Source of the DNA: Flexivirga oryzae
GTDB taxonomy: Bacteria; Actinomycetota; Actinomycetes; Actinomycetales; Dermatophilaceae
Direction of reading: 5' to 3'
Length of the DNA: 64,000 nucleotides
NCBI RefSeq assembly: GCF_014190805.1
Contig: NZ_JACHVQ010000001.1
Location: 62,001 to 126,000 of the forward strand
Both the position numbers and the translations under genes were made by a program. Below the pieces are notes generated by a model. That model did no database searches. It was not told the DNA's origin and worked only from the letters and a program-made list of their open reading frames with translations. Within the stretch, counting starts at the first letter, position 1. Each line of letters starts with the position of its first letter. Shown here piece by piece: positions 9,374 to 17,437 of the stretch.

Positions 9374-10426
9374 ATGACCGCTGTCGACCACGCACCGGGT
9401 CCGCCCGGAACGTCCGAAGACCGGGTCCACCAGCGTTCCGTGCTGGCACAGGTGCTCAGCAAGCCGGAAGTCGGGGCGCTCATCGGTGCGATCGCCGTCT
9501 TCATCCTGTTCTTCTGCGCGGCATCCAGCTTCCGCAGCCTGGAGACGACGGGCAACATCCTCTACCAGGCGTCGACGATCGGGATCATGGCAGTTCCCGT
9601 CGCGTTGTTGATGATCGGCGGAGAGTTCGACCTGTCCGCGGGCGTCGCCGTGCTCACGTCCAGCCTGATCGCCTCGCTCTTCTGCTGGGACCTCGGGATC
9701 AACCTGTGGGTCGGCGTCGTGGTGTCGTTGGCGCTGTCCTTGGGCGTGGGTTTCCTCAACGGCTGGTTGCTGCACCGGACGAAGTTGCCGAGCTTCCTGG
9801 TGACGCTCGGCACCTTCTTCATCCTCCAGGGCGTCAATCTGGCTGTGACCCGGAGCATTTCGGGCCAGGTCGTTTCACCGGACATCTCACGGATCGCCGG
9901 TTACAACAGTGCGAAACACATGTTCGCGCAGACCTGGAAGATCGGTTCGGTCACGCTGAACATCACCGTGCTCTTCTGGCTGGTGCTGACGGCGTGCGGG
10001 GCCTACCTGCTGACCCGCACGAAGATCGGCAACTGGATCCTGGCGGCGGGTGGTGACGCACCCGCGGCACGTGCCGTCGGCGTCCCGGTCGTCGGCACCA
10101 AGATCGGGCTGTTCATGACAGTGAGCTTCTGCGGCTGGTTGCTCGGGATGCACCTGCTCTTCAGCTTCAACACCCTGACGGCGAGCCTCGGAGTCGGCAA
10201 CGAGTTCATCTACATCATCGCCGCGGTCGTCGGTGGCTGCCTGCTCACCGGCGGGTACGGGTCGGTGATCGGAGCGTCCATCGGGTCACTGATCTACGGC
10301 ATGACCTATCTCGGCATCACCTATGCCGGCTGGAATCCCGACTGGCTGAAGACCTTCCTCGGGGTGATGCTGGTCGCCGCGACCCTGGTCAACACCACAG
10401 TCCAACGGAAGGCGAGCGCGCGATGA
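9374..10426 (+). CDS. Sugar (inositol) ABC transporter permease, RbsC type
   Basis: The 350-residue integral membrane protein has about ten hydrophobic segments and the BPD_transp_2 family signature region GGEFDLSAGVAVLTSSLIAS and the later GGCLLTGGYGSVIGASIG. It forms the channel for the lipoprotein encoded just upstream (13-bp gap, GAGGAG ribosome site), and its stop overlaps the ATPase start by 4 bp. One permease gene suggests a homodimer. Confidence 0.9.
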   Translation: MTAVDHAPGPPGTSEDRVHQRSVLAQVLSKPEVGALIGAIAVFILFFCAASSFRSLETTGNILYQASTIGIMAVPVALLMIGGEFDLSAGVAVLTSSLIASLFCWDLGINLWVGVVVSLALSLGVGFLNGWLLHRTKLPSFLVTLGTFFILQGVNLAVTRSISGQVVSPDISRIAGYNSAKHMFAQTWKIGSVTLNITVLFWLVLTACGAYLLTRTKIGNWILAAGGDAPAARAVGVPVVGTKIGLFMTVSFCGWLLGMHLLFSFNTLTASLGVGNEFIYIIAAVVGGCLLTGGYGSVIGASIGSLIYGMTYLGITYAGWNPDWLKTFLGVMLVAATLVNTTVQRKASAR

Positions 10427-11238
10427 CCGCGACGGATGAGCAGCCGACACCCGACGCGCCGACGCCGACCATGGTGGAGCTGGCCGACGTCGGCAAGAGC
10501 TACGGCAACGTCCACGCCCTCCGAGGTGTGAGCCTTTCGGTGCGGCAGGGAGAAGTCACCTGTGTGCTCGGGGACAACGGGGCGGGCAAGTCCACGCTGA
10601 TCAAGATCCTGGCGGGTCTGCACGACTACAACTCCGGCCAGATGCTCATCGGCGGCGAGCATCGGCACTTCGCATCGCCACGCGAGGCGCAGGATGCCGG
10701 GATCGCCACGGTCTACCAGGATCTGGCCCTCGCCCCGTTGATGGCCGTATGGCGAAACTTCTTCCTGGGCAACGAGATCGCGCGCGGTCCGTTCGGGCGT
10801 CTGGACATCGGCCAGATGCGGCAGATCGCGAGCGCCGAGCTCGCCAAGATGGGCATTCACATCCCGGACATCGACCGGCCGGTGGGATCCCTGTCGGGTG
10901 GGCAACGCCAATGCGTCGCGATCGCGCGGGCGATCTACTTCGGCGCGAAGGTGATCATTCTGGACGAGCCGACGGCGGCGCTCGGGGTCAAACAAGCAGG
11001 CGTCGTCCTGAAGTACATCGTGAAGGCGCGTGACGCCGGCCTGGGCGTCGTGTTCATCACCCACAACCCGCACCACGCCTACCTCGTCGGCAATCACTTC
11101 GTGGTCCTGAAACTGGGTCGGGTGTCGCTGGACAAGGCACGGCAAGAGATCACGGTCGACGAACTCGCGGGCGAGATGGCCGGTGGCGACGAACTACAGG
11201 AACTGTCACACGAACTCAGCGGGCGCGTCACTCAGTGA
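10423..11238 (+). CDS. Sugar (inositol) ABC transporter ATP-binding protein, single domain
   Basis: The 271-residue ATPase has Walker A GDNGAGKST, the signature LSGGQRQ, Walker B VIILDEP and the switch histidine in FITHNP. RbsA-type partners of RbsC permeases usually have two ABC domains and about 500 residues; this one has a single domain, as is common in actinobacterial inositol importers. It ends the iol run and its last 11 bp overlap the convergent hisN gene. Confidence 0.9.
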   Translation: MTATDEQPTPDAPTPTMVELADVGKSYGNVHALRGVSLSVRQGEVTCVLGDNGAGKSTLIKILAGLHDYNSGQMLIGGEHRHFASPREAQDAGIATVYQDLALAPLMAVWRNFFLGNEIARGPFGRLDIGQMRQIASAELAKMGIHIPDIDRPVGSLSGGQRQCVAIARAIYFGAKVIILDEPTAALGVKQAGVVLKYIVKARDAGLGVVFITHNPHHAYLVGNHFVVLKLGRVSLDKARQEITVDELAGEMAGGDELQELSHELSGRVTQ

Positions 11239-12025
11239 AGGCGGCGTCGCCGATCCGGGCCAGTACCTCGTCGTGCAGCAGCCCGTTGCTCGACAGGGCG
11301 TTGCCGCTCCACGGGCCGTCCGTGCCGTCCAGCCCGGTGAAGCGGCCGCCGGCCTCGGTGACGATCGGCGCGAGCGCCGCCATGTCGTGGACCGCTAGCT
11401 CCGGCTCGGGTGCGAAGTCGATCGCGCCTTCGGCCACCAGCATGTGGGACCAGAAGTCGCCGTAGCTGCGCACCCGCCATACATCGTCCATCAGCTCCAC
11501 GAGCGCGTCCCGACGGTCCAGATCGGCCCAGGTGTGCCAGCCTGCGAAAGATGCCGACGCGTCGGAGAGCTGTGAAACACCCGAAACACCAATGCGTTTC
11601 GCGCCCGACAGGGACCGTCCGCTCCAGGCGCCGGTGCCGAGCCCGGCCCACCAGCGACGACCCAGCGCGGGCGCGGCGACCAGCCCGACGACCGGGAGCC
11701 CGTCGTCGACCAGCGCGATCAACGTCGCCCAGACGGGTACGCCGCGCACGAAGTTCTTGGTCCCGTCGATCGGGTCGATGATCCAGCGACGCGGACCGCT
11801 GCCCTCGGTGCCGTGCTCCTCGCCCTGCACCGAGTCGCGTGGCCGCGCGCGCTTCAGCTGGCCGCGGATGATCTCCTCGACCGCCAGGTCGGCGTCGGTG
11901 ACCGGAGTGAGGTCGGGCTTCGCCGTCACGTGCAGGTCATCGGCGCGGAAGCGCGACGTGCTGGTCGGCTCCACTGCGTCCGCCAGCACGTGCGCAAGGC
12001 GCAGGTCGTCGTCATACGTCGGCAT
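11228..12025 (-). CDS. hisN: Histidinol-phosphatase (inositol monophosphatase family)
   Basis: The 265-residue protein carries the inositol-monophosphatase metal motifs GEEHGT and WIIDPIDGTKNFVRG, with the C-terminal motif AVHDMAALAPIVTEAGG. The N-terminus MPTYDDDLRLAHVLADAVE and the spacing match actinobacterial HisN, which dephosphorylates histidinol phosphate. Being next to the iol genes could tempt a reading as an inositol phosphatase, but it is on the opposite strand and the HisN-like pattern is strong. The 3' end overlaps the ABC ATPase gene by 11 bp. Confidence 0.85.
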   Translation of the reverse strand: MPTYDDDLRLAHVLADAVEPTSTSRFRADDLHVTAKPDLTPVTDADLAVEEIIRGQLKRARPRDSVQGEEHGTEGSGPRRWIIDPIDGTKNFVRGVPVWATLIALVDDGLPVVGLVAAPALGRRWWAGLGTGAWSGRSLSGAKRIGVSGVSQLSDASASFAGWHTWADLDRRDALVELMDDVWRVRSYGDFWSHMLVAEGAIDFAPEPELAVHDMAALAPIVTEAGGRFTGLDGTDGPWSGNALSSNGLLHDEVLARIGDAAFTE

Positions 12026-12156
12026 GGCACCGAATCTATCGGCAGCGGCCGATTGCTCCGTGCGGGAGTCGCCGCTGGGGGGACCTGTGAGCGGGAATCG
12101 GCCCGGGACCGTGCGCGGGTCGCCCCAGGGGTGACCTGTGACCGCGACACCGGCGC

Positions 12157-12774
12157 TCAGATCAGCGGCCAGCCCTTCTTCGCCAGCCGCTTGCGCACCC
12201 GATCCACGTCCGCCTCGATCGGCACCACGCCGGCGACCTCCTGCATCAGCTCCTGCGCCTCGTCCTCGGAGATCGGCGTCTTCGGCTCACCGGGGACCTT
12301 GTTGGAGGCGATCAGCTCCTTGGCGACCTGCTTGATCTCCTTCTTCGTCAGCCGGCGCTGCAGCAGGGCGAAGAGCGGGACGAAGTCGGTCGGCGGCACG
12401 CCGTCCGGGTAACCCGCCCGCAGCCAGTCCAGGATCCGCTGGAAGAAGCCGACGCGCTCGGGGCTCTCGTCGTCCTCGGACAACGACATCGGCCAGCCCA
12501 CCGCGGCGAGCCGCTCGGCGATCTCGCTGATCTCCTCCTCGCTCGGCGGCGCCTCCTTGATCTGCTTGACCGCGTTGGCGACCGCCTCCCGGGCGATGTC
12601 GCCGTCGGGGTTGTCGGAGATCAACTGCGCGCACACCGACTGCGCCTCCTCAGGGCTGAGGGAGCGTTGCAGCAGCGCGAGCAGCGGAGGGAAGTCCTTG
12701 GGCGGTATGCCCTCCGGATATCCCTTCCGCAGCCAATCCACTACTGAAGTCAATAAATTCGTCGCCATGGTCAT
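12157..12774 (-). CDS. Protein with two DUF3349 domains
   Basis: The 205-residue soluble protein consists of two copies of one module: residues about 1-100 and 105-205 each contain the pattern W-L-(R)-x-G-Y-P-(E/D)-G-(I/V)-P-P-x-D-F followed by a helical segment. This matches the mycobacterial DUF3349 family, whose members are usually one domain of about 100 residues; function is not known to me. The start at 12774 overlaps the stop of the upstream gene by one base (TGATG); an ATG two codons later is possible. It is the last gene of the phosphate transporter operon. Confidence 0.75.
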   Translation of the reverse strand: MTMATNLLTSVVDWLRKGYPEGIPPKDFPPLLALLQRSLSPEEAQSVCAQLISDNPDGDIAREAVANAVKQIKEAPPSEEEISEIAERLAAVGWPMSLSEDDESPERVGFFQRILDWLRAGYPDGVPPTDFVPLFALLQRRLTKKEIKQVAKELIASNKVPGEPKTPISEDEAQELMQEVAGVVPIEADVDRVRKRLAKKGWPLI

Positions 12775-13055
12775 CAGAACAACTCGATCCCGAGGTAATG
12801 GTCGATGCTCTTCTGGGTGATGTACAGAACGCCGATGATAACCGCCGCAAGCACCACCGCGAAGATCGCGTATGCCGTCCATCGGGAGAACTGCCTGCCG
12901 ACGACGGCGGTTCCGTCCGCCTGCGGGTCCTCATCGCCGGTGTCCCAGAGTCGGATGCCCATGGTGTAGAGCAACGGGAGCCCGGCGCCGAAGATCAGTC
13001 CGGCGACGATGACTTTCGCGGTGCCGGTTGCCATCTCGGCCCAGTCGATGTTCAT
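12774..13055 (-). CDS. Small two-helix membrane protein of the phosphate transporter operon
   Basis: The 93-residue protein starts MNIDWAEMATGTAKVIVAGL and has two hydrophobic segments (about 11-33 and 58-80) around a polar loop. Such short proteins are commonly found beside pit genes in Actinobacteria but have no assigned function. The start is chosen as the first methionine after the pit stop, since the longer frame upstream runs back through pit. It lies 25 bp downstream of pit and is coupled to the DUF3349 gene. Confidence 0.7.
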   Translation of the reverse strand: MNIDWAEMATGTAKVIVAGLIFGAGLPLLYTMGIRLWDTGDEDPQADGTAVVGRQFSRWTAYAIFAVVLAAVIIGVLYITQKSIDHYLGIELF

Positions 13056-13080
13056 CTGCTCGATACCCTCCAGGCCGCCG

Positions 13081-14319
13081 TCAGGCGACCGGCTCCTTGG
13101 TCTTCTTCGCTCCCTGGGACTCCGTCGGATCGTTCGGCACGACGCCGTTCGTCTCCTCGTCCCAGTCCGCATTGACGTTGTCCGCGCCGACCTTCTGCTG
13201 CTGCGCGCGGTAGTAGATGTATGCCGCGAGCGCGGCCAGGATCAGGAAGATCACGATCGCACCGGCCACACCGCCGATGAGATGCCCGATGAAGTAGCTC
13301 ACCGCGCCGCCGACGGCCGCGCAGGGGAGCGTGATGACCCACCCTGCGGCCATCCGGCCGGCGACGGACCAGCGCACGACCGAGCCGGGTTTGCCGACCC
13401 CGGTGCCGACGATCGAACCGGTGGTGACGTGGGTGGTGGACAGCGCCATACCGAGGTTGCTGGAGGTGAGGATGATCGCCGCGGCGGACGCCTGGGCCGC
13501 CATACCCTGCGGGGCCTCGATCTCGACCAGACCCTTGCCGAGGGTGCGGATGATCCGCCAGCCGCCGATGTAGGTGCCGAGCGCGATCGCCCCGGCACAC
13601 AGCACGATGATCCAGATCGGCAGGCCGTGCGCCTCGATCTGCTGGTCCGACAGGCTGCCGTGGGCGATCAGCGCGAGCGCGATGACCCCCATCGTCTTCT
13701 GGGCGTCACCGGTGCCGTGTGCCAGCGAGACCAGCGACGCGGTGGCCACCTGGCCCCACCGGAAGCCGGACTCCTGTTTCGAGTCGCCGACCTTGCGGGT
13801 CAGCCGGTAGATGCCCCAGGTGGAGAGGGAGGCGATCGCGCCGGCGATGAAGGGCGACAGCACGGCCGGGATGATGACCTTGACCACGAGGCCGTCCCAG
13901 TTGATGCCGCTCGTGCCGATCGCGGCCAGGCCGGCGCCGATCAGGCCGCCGAAGAGCGCGTGCGAGGAGCTGCTGGGCAGACCGAACAGCCAGGTGAGCA
14001 GGTTCCACAGGATCCCGCCGATCAGCCCGGCGAAGATGATGAACATCGCCTTCTCGGCGTCGATGCCGTCCAGCAGCCCGCCGGAGGCCTTGTCCTGGAT
14101 CTTCAGCACCGAGGTGGTGACGGTGACGGCCACCTCGACCGACAGGAACCCGCCGACGAGGTTCAGGATCGCCGAGAGTGCGACGGCGGTCTTGGGCTTC
14201 AGGGCACCGGTGGCGATGGACGTGGCCATCGCGTTGCCGGTGTCGTGGAAGCCGTTGGTGAAGTCGAATCCCACTGCGGTGATCACCAGCAGGATCAAGA
14301 TGAAGAGTTCAGCACTCAC
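13081..14319 (-). CDS. pit: Low-affinity inorganic phosphate transporter (PiT family)
   Basis: The protein is about 413 residues with roughly ten membrane helices and the duplicated PiT signature: GFDFTNGFHDTGNAMATSIA near the N-terminus and SLAHGTGDAQKTMGV in the second half. It imports phosphate, typically as a metal-phosphate complex, with protons. I prefer the GTG at 14319 (protein starting SAELFILILL after the initiator); an ATG at 14358 would add 13 residues that are not hydrophobic and look non-native. Confidence 0.9.
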   Translation of the reverse strand: MSAELFILILLVITAVGFDFTNGFHDTGNAMATSIATGALKPKTAVALSAILNLVGGFLSVEVAVTVTTSVLKIQDKASGGLLDGIDAEKAMFIIFAGLIGGILWNLLTWLFGLPSSSSHALFGGLIGAGLAAIGTSGINWDGLVVKVIIPAVLSPFIAGAIASLSTWGIYRLTRKVGDSKQESGFRWGQVATASLVSLAHGTGDAQKTMGVIALALIAHGSLSDQQIEAHGLPIWIIVLCAGAIALGTYIGGWRIIRTLGKGLVEIEAPQGMAAQASAAAIILTSSNLGMALSTTHVTTGSIVGTGVGKPGSVVRWSVAGRMAAGWVITLPCAAVGGAVSYFIGHLIGGVAGAIVIFLILAALAAYIYYRAQQQKVGADNVNADWDEETNGVVPNDPTESQGAKKTKEPVA

Positions 14320-14385
14320 AATGCCTGAGTATGACGCCGTGAGGCACTGCGGATGCAAGTCGGGACCGGAAGTCGGCGACTTTGT

Positions 14386-16125
14386 TCACGCACTGTTCAG
14401 CTGCTTGCCGATGTCCAGCATCCGTTGCAGGCCACCGGCGATGACCCGGGCGTCGACCATCTGGGTGCCGACGGGCGGCAGCGCGGCGATCATCCGGGCC
14501 AGCACACCGGCCATCTTCTCGGCGTCGATGGAGTGTTGCGGATCGACGGTCCAGCAGGCCGCGAGCACGACGTAGGACGCCTCGTTGAGCGAGGTCTCCA
14601 GCAGGTTCCAGTCGGCCAGGTCCCGTGGCAGGTCGGTCTGCGCGATCTGCAGGATGCTGCCGCATTGCAGCTGTTCGAAGGACAGATCGCGCCGGGCGGC
14701 ATACCCGCGCTCGCTGCTCTGCTCGCCGTCGGCGATGAGCAGCAGCAGCCGTTCCAGGGAGCGCAGCGACCGGCGGAACTGGCGGCGTACCAGCGCGATG
14801 GGTGCGCGCCGCCCGGCGGCCCAGATCACCAGCACCGAGCACACCCCGCCGACCAGGGTCTCCAGCACCCGTTCGCCCGCGATCTCACCGACCGGTTTGT
14901 AGGGGTTGCCGGCCGAGCTGATCAGCAGTGCCATGGGTGTTACGAAGATCACGGCGAGCGCGTAGTTGCGGACCGCCAGCATCTGGATGAAGAAGATCAG
15001 CACCAGTGCGACGACCAGCAGCACGAAACCGCTGGGGTGAGTGGCGTGGATCGCGAAGAACACCGCGATGCCGACGACGGTCCCGATGATGCGGTGCAGC
15101 GCCCGGCGGGTGAGCGCGAGCCGGTCGGCCGTCACCGACATCACCAGAGCGGTCGTCATGGCGGCCCAGTAGGGGTGGCCGATGTGGCAGCCGTAGGAGA
15201 CCACGCAGGTCAGCAGCACCGCGGCCGCCATCCGCCGGGCCGCCAGCCACGGCAGGGAGGCGCGGGACAGCCCCCAGCGCAGGAGGTATGACGCGTCCGG
15301 CCGCCCCAGGTAGCGCCGCTGTTCCACGCCGGTGACGACGACCTCGCGCCCCGGCAGGTGCACCTTGACGACCTGCTGGATGATCGCCAGGTGCAGGCGG
15401 CGCAGCGTGGCGTTCATCCGGCGCCACTCGTGCAGCCGCGGCTGTCGGCCGACGGCGTCCTCCAGGATCATCGAGGCACCGAAGACGGAGATGAACGCCT
15501 GGTCGCGCAGTCGCGCCAGCTGGTGGCGCGGGATGGTGGCGCGGTCGGCGTCCAGGTAGGCGTGCACCGCGGTCTCGGCGGTGTCGACGGCATCCTGCTC
15601 CGGCTGCCCGTGCCGGGTGACCAGTTGCAGCAGGATCGAGGTCAGCGACGCGCTCACGCAGCCGATCGCGCAGACGAGGATCACCTTGCCGGCCGGGATC
15701 CCGACGGTCGGCAGGTAGGACGCGATCGCCGGCCCCATGATCAGGAACATCGCACCGGGAGGCTCGGCGACCAGGCTGTTGTAGCCGAGCACCGTCACCA
15801 GGGCGATCAGGGTCAGCACGATGGTCAGCAGCACCGGCTGGCCGCCGACCAGGGCGCCGATGGCGACACAGACGATGTAGGTGACGTTGAGGCAGGCCAG
15901 GATCACGATCCGGGAGCGCAGCGGCCGTGACTGTGCGATGAAGCCCAGGAACGCGCCGGTGATGCCGACCAGGCCCATGCTGGGCCCGAGCAGCACGCTG
16001 ATCAGCGTGATGGCGACGATGACGATCGTCAGCACGTGCAGCGCGAACTTCCACCGGCCGGGTGCCGGCTTGATCTCGGCGAAGGCGAGCAGCTGCCGGT
16101 TGATGGCCTCGGTCTGCAGGCGCAT
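14386..16125 (-). CDS. FUSC-family membrane protein (putative aromatic acid exporter)
   Basis: The 579-residue protein has two blocks of membrane helices (about 25-170 and 300-430), each followed by a soluble helical region, as in the FUSC/YccS/aromatic acid exporter superfamily. The second block contains the family-like HPYWAAMTTALVMSVTADRL and the later RVLETLVGGVCSVLV. Substrate is unknown. It starts 3 bp after the stop of rsgA on the same strand and is likely part of an aroA-rsgA-FUSC transcription unit; export of an aromatic intermediate would fit aroA but is only a guess. Confidence 0.75.
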   Translation of the reverse strand: MRLQTEAINRQLLAFAEIKPAPGRWKFALHVLTIVIVAITLISVLLGPSMGLVGITGAFLGFIAQSRPLRSRIVILACLNVTYIVCVAIGALVGGQPVLLTIVLTLIALVTVLGYNSLVAEPPGAMFLIMGPAIASYLPTVGIPAGKVILVCAIGCVSASLTSILLQLVTRHGQPEQDAVDTAETAVHAYLDADRATIPRHQLARLRDQAFISVFGASMILEDAVGRQPRLHEWRRMNATLRRLHLAIIQQVVKVHLPGREVVVTGVEQRRYLGRPDASYLLRWGLSRASLPWLAARRMAAAVLLTCVVSYGCHIGHPYWAAMTTALVMSVTADRLALTRRALHRIIGTVVGIAVFFAIHATHPSGFVLLVVALVLIFFIQMLAVRNYALAVIFVTPMALLISSAGNPYKPVGEIAGERVLETLVGGVCSVLVIWAAGRRAPIALVRRQFRRSLRSLERLLLLIADGEQSSERGYAARRDLSFEQLQCGSILQIAQTDLPRDLADWNLLETSLNEASYVVLAACWTVDPQHSIDAEKMAGVLARMIAALPPVGTQMVDARVIAGGLQRMLDIGKQLNSA

Positions 16126-16128
16126 CGG

Positions 16129-17319
16129 CTACTCCGGGTCGGTCTGGTGCGGATCGGATTCGTCGCCGCCGGACCGGCTGCGCAGCAGGCGCCGCAGCGA
16201 CGCCAGCCGGGACGCACCGGACGCCCCGGCGTGCCCGTCGGCGACCCATTGGTCCAGGGCGCAGTCGGGCTCGTCGTGGGTGCAGCCGCGCGGGCAGTCG
16301 GCGGTGCCCTCGGCCAGGTCGGGGAAGGCCTCGATGATGTGGTCGGGGTCGATGTGGGCCAGGCCGAAGGAGCGTACGCCGGGGGTGTCGATCACCCAGC
16401 CGCCGTCGGGCAGGGGCAGGGCGATCGCCGAGGTCGAGGTATGTCGCCCGCGGCCGGTCACCGCATTGACGTGGCCGATGGCGCGGTCGACGCCCGGCAC
16501 GAGCGCGTTGACCAGGGTGGACTTGCCGACGCCGGAATGGCCGACGAGCACCGTCATCCGGCCGTGCAGCGCCTCGTGGACCTGCTGCAGTCCGCTGATG
16601 CCGCCCGCGGTGGCGTCGATGCCGCCCGCATTGGCCGAGCCGCCTGCGCTGGCCGAGCCGCCTGCGCTGGCCGAGCCGCCTGCGGTGGCCGAGCCGCCTG
16701 CGCTGGCCGAGCCGCCTGCGGTGGCCGAGCCGCCTGCGCTGGCCGAGCCCGTCGAGGTCACGCGGCTGGTCACCACGTGGGGTATGTCGAGCCCGGCGTA
16801 GTTCGCCAGGAAGTCGGCGGGGTCCGCCAGGTCGGCCTTGGTCAGCACGAGCAGTGGCGTCATACCGGCGTCGTATGCCGCGACGAGGCACCGGTCGACC
16901 ATGCGGGACCGCGGTTCGGGGTCGGCCAGGGCGGTGACGATCGCGAGCTGTTCGGCGTTGGCGACGATGACGCGCTCGTAGGGGTCGGTGTCGTCGGCGG
17001 TGCGGCGCAGCACGCTGCTGCGCGGCTCGACGCGGACGATCCGGGCGAGGGTGCCGGGGTCACCGGAGGTGTCGCCGACGAGGGCGACCCGGTCGCCGAC
17101 GACGGTGCTGGTGCGGCCGAGCTCACGGGCGCGCATGGCGACGACTTCGTGCCCGTCGACCAGGCAGGTCCAGCGGCCCCGGTCGACGGTGGTGACCTGC
17201 CCGATGCGGGCGTCCTCGTGCTTGGGGCGTTCCTTGGTGCGCGGGCGGCTGCCGCGCCGGCTCGGGCGCACGCGGACGTCGGACTCGTCGTAACGGCGTC
17301 CGCGGGGTGACCCGCTCAT
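16129..17319 (-). CDS. rsgA: Ribosome small-subunit-dependent GTPase A with a repeat-filled insert
   Basis: The 396-residue protein is a circularly permuted GTPase that acts late in 30S maturation. An OB-fold N-terminus is followed by G4 LTKAD, then G1 GHSGVGKST, G3-like DTPGV and the C-terminal zinc-binding region CPRGCTHDEPDC. Between G4 and G1, residues about 190-236 are a low-complexity insert made of repeats of the hexapeptide SA(S/T)AGG, encoded by 18-bp repeats at 16634-16741. Most RsgA proteins have only a short linker here. The gene follows aroA, a usual actinobacterial order. Confidence 0.92.
   Translation of the reverse strand: MSGSPRGRRYDESDVRVRPSRRGSRPRTKERPKHEDARIGQVTTVDRGRWTCLVDGHEVVAMRARELGRTSTVVGDRVALVGDTSGDPGTLARIVRVEPRSSVLRRTADDTDPYERVIVANAEQLAIVTALADPEPRSRMVDRCLVAAYDAGMTPLLVLTKADLADPADFLANYAGLDIPHVVTSRVTSTGSASAGGSATAGGSASAGGSATAGGSASAGGSASAGGSANAGGIDATAGGISGLQQVHEALHGRMTVLVGHSGVGKSTLVNALVPGVDRAIGHVNAVTGRGRHTSTSAIALPLPDGGWVIDTPGVRSFGLAHIDPDHIIEAFPDLAEGTADCPRGCTHDEPDCALDQWVADGHAGASGASRLASLRRLLRSRSGGDESDPHQTDPE
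16634..16741. repeat. Six tandem 18-bp repeats inside rsgA
   Basis: Six head-to-tail copies of GCCGAGCCGCCTGCGCTG occur here; copies 3 and 5 have GGTG in place of GCTG at the end. A partial seventh unit follows to about 16749 and degenerate units precede it. Unit length is a multiple of three, so copy-number change keeps the rsgA frame and only lengthens or shortens the Ser/Ala/Gly linker. Confidence 0.95.
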
Positions 17320-17437
17320 TCGGGGCCCCCGCGAAGTATTCGGCTGCGGGCCCCGACGAAGTATCGGGGGAGCGCAGCGGAGGAGAACTTCGGTGGGTGC
17401 AGGTGCGCAGCGGAGGAGAAACTTCGTGGGGTTATTT
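17320..17437. repeat. Repeat-rich spacer between aroA and rsgA
   Basis: The spacer contains two diverged direct repeats built around GAAGTATTCGG / GAAGTATCGGGGGAGCG and GCGCAGCGGAGGAGAA. It resembles the intergenic repeat family seen at 18771-18846 and 43783-44059 in its GGAGCGCAGCGGAGGA core. No gene is visible. It separates two genes that are otherwise likely cotranscribed. Confidence 0.6.

Noticed and set aside
11228..12025. Reading hisN as an inositol monophosphatase of the iol operon
   Set aside because: It is on the opposite strand, convergent with the ABC gene, and its sequence pattern fits actinobacterial HisN.
14885..16891. A 668-codon minus-strand open frame over the FUSC and rsgA genes
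   Set aside because: It is the alternative frame of two genes with recognised domains and is dominated by Arg, Pro, Gly and Ala.
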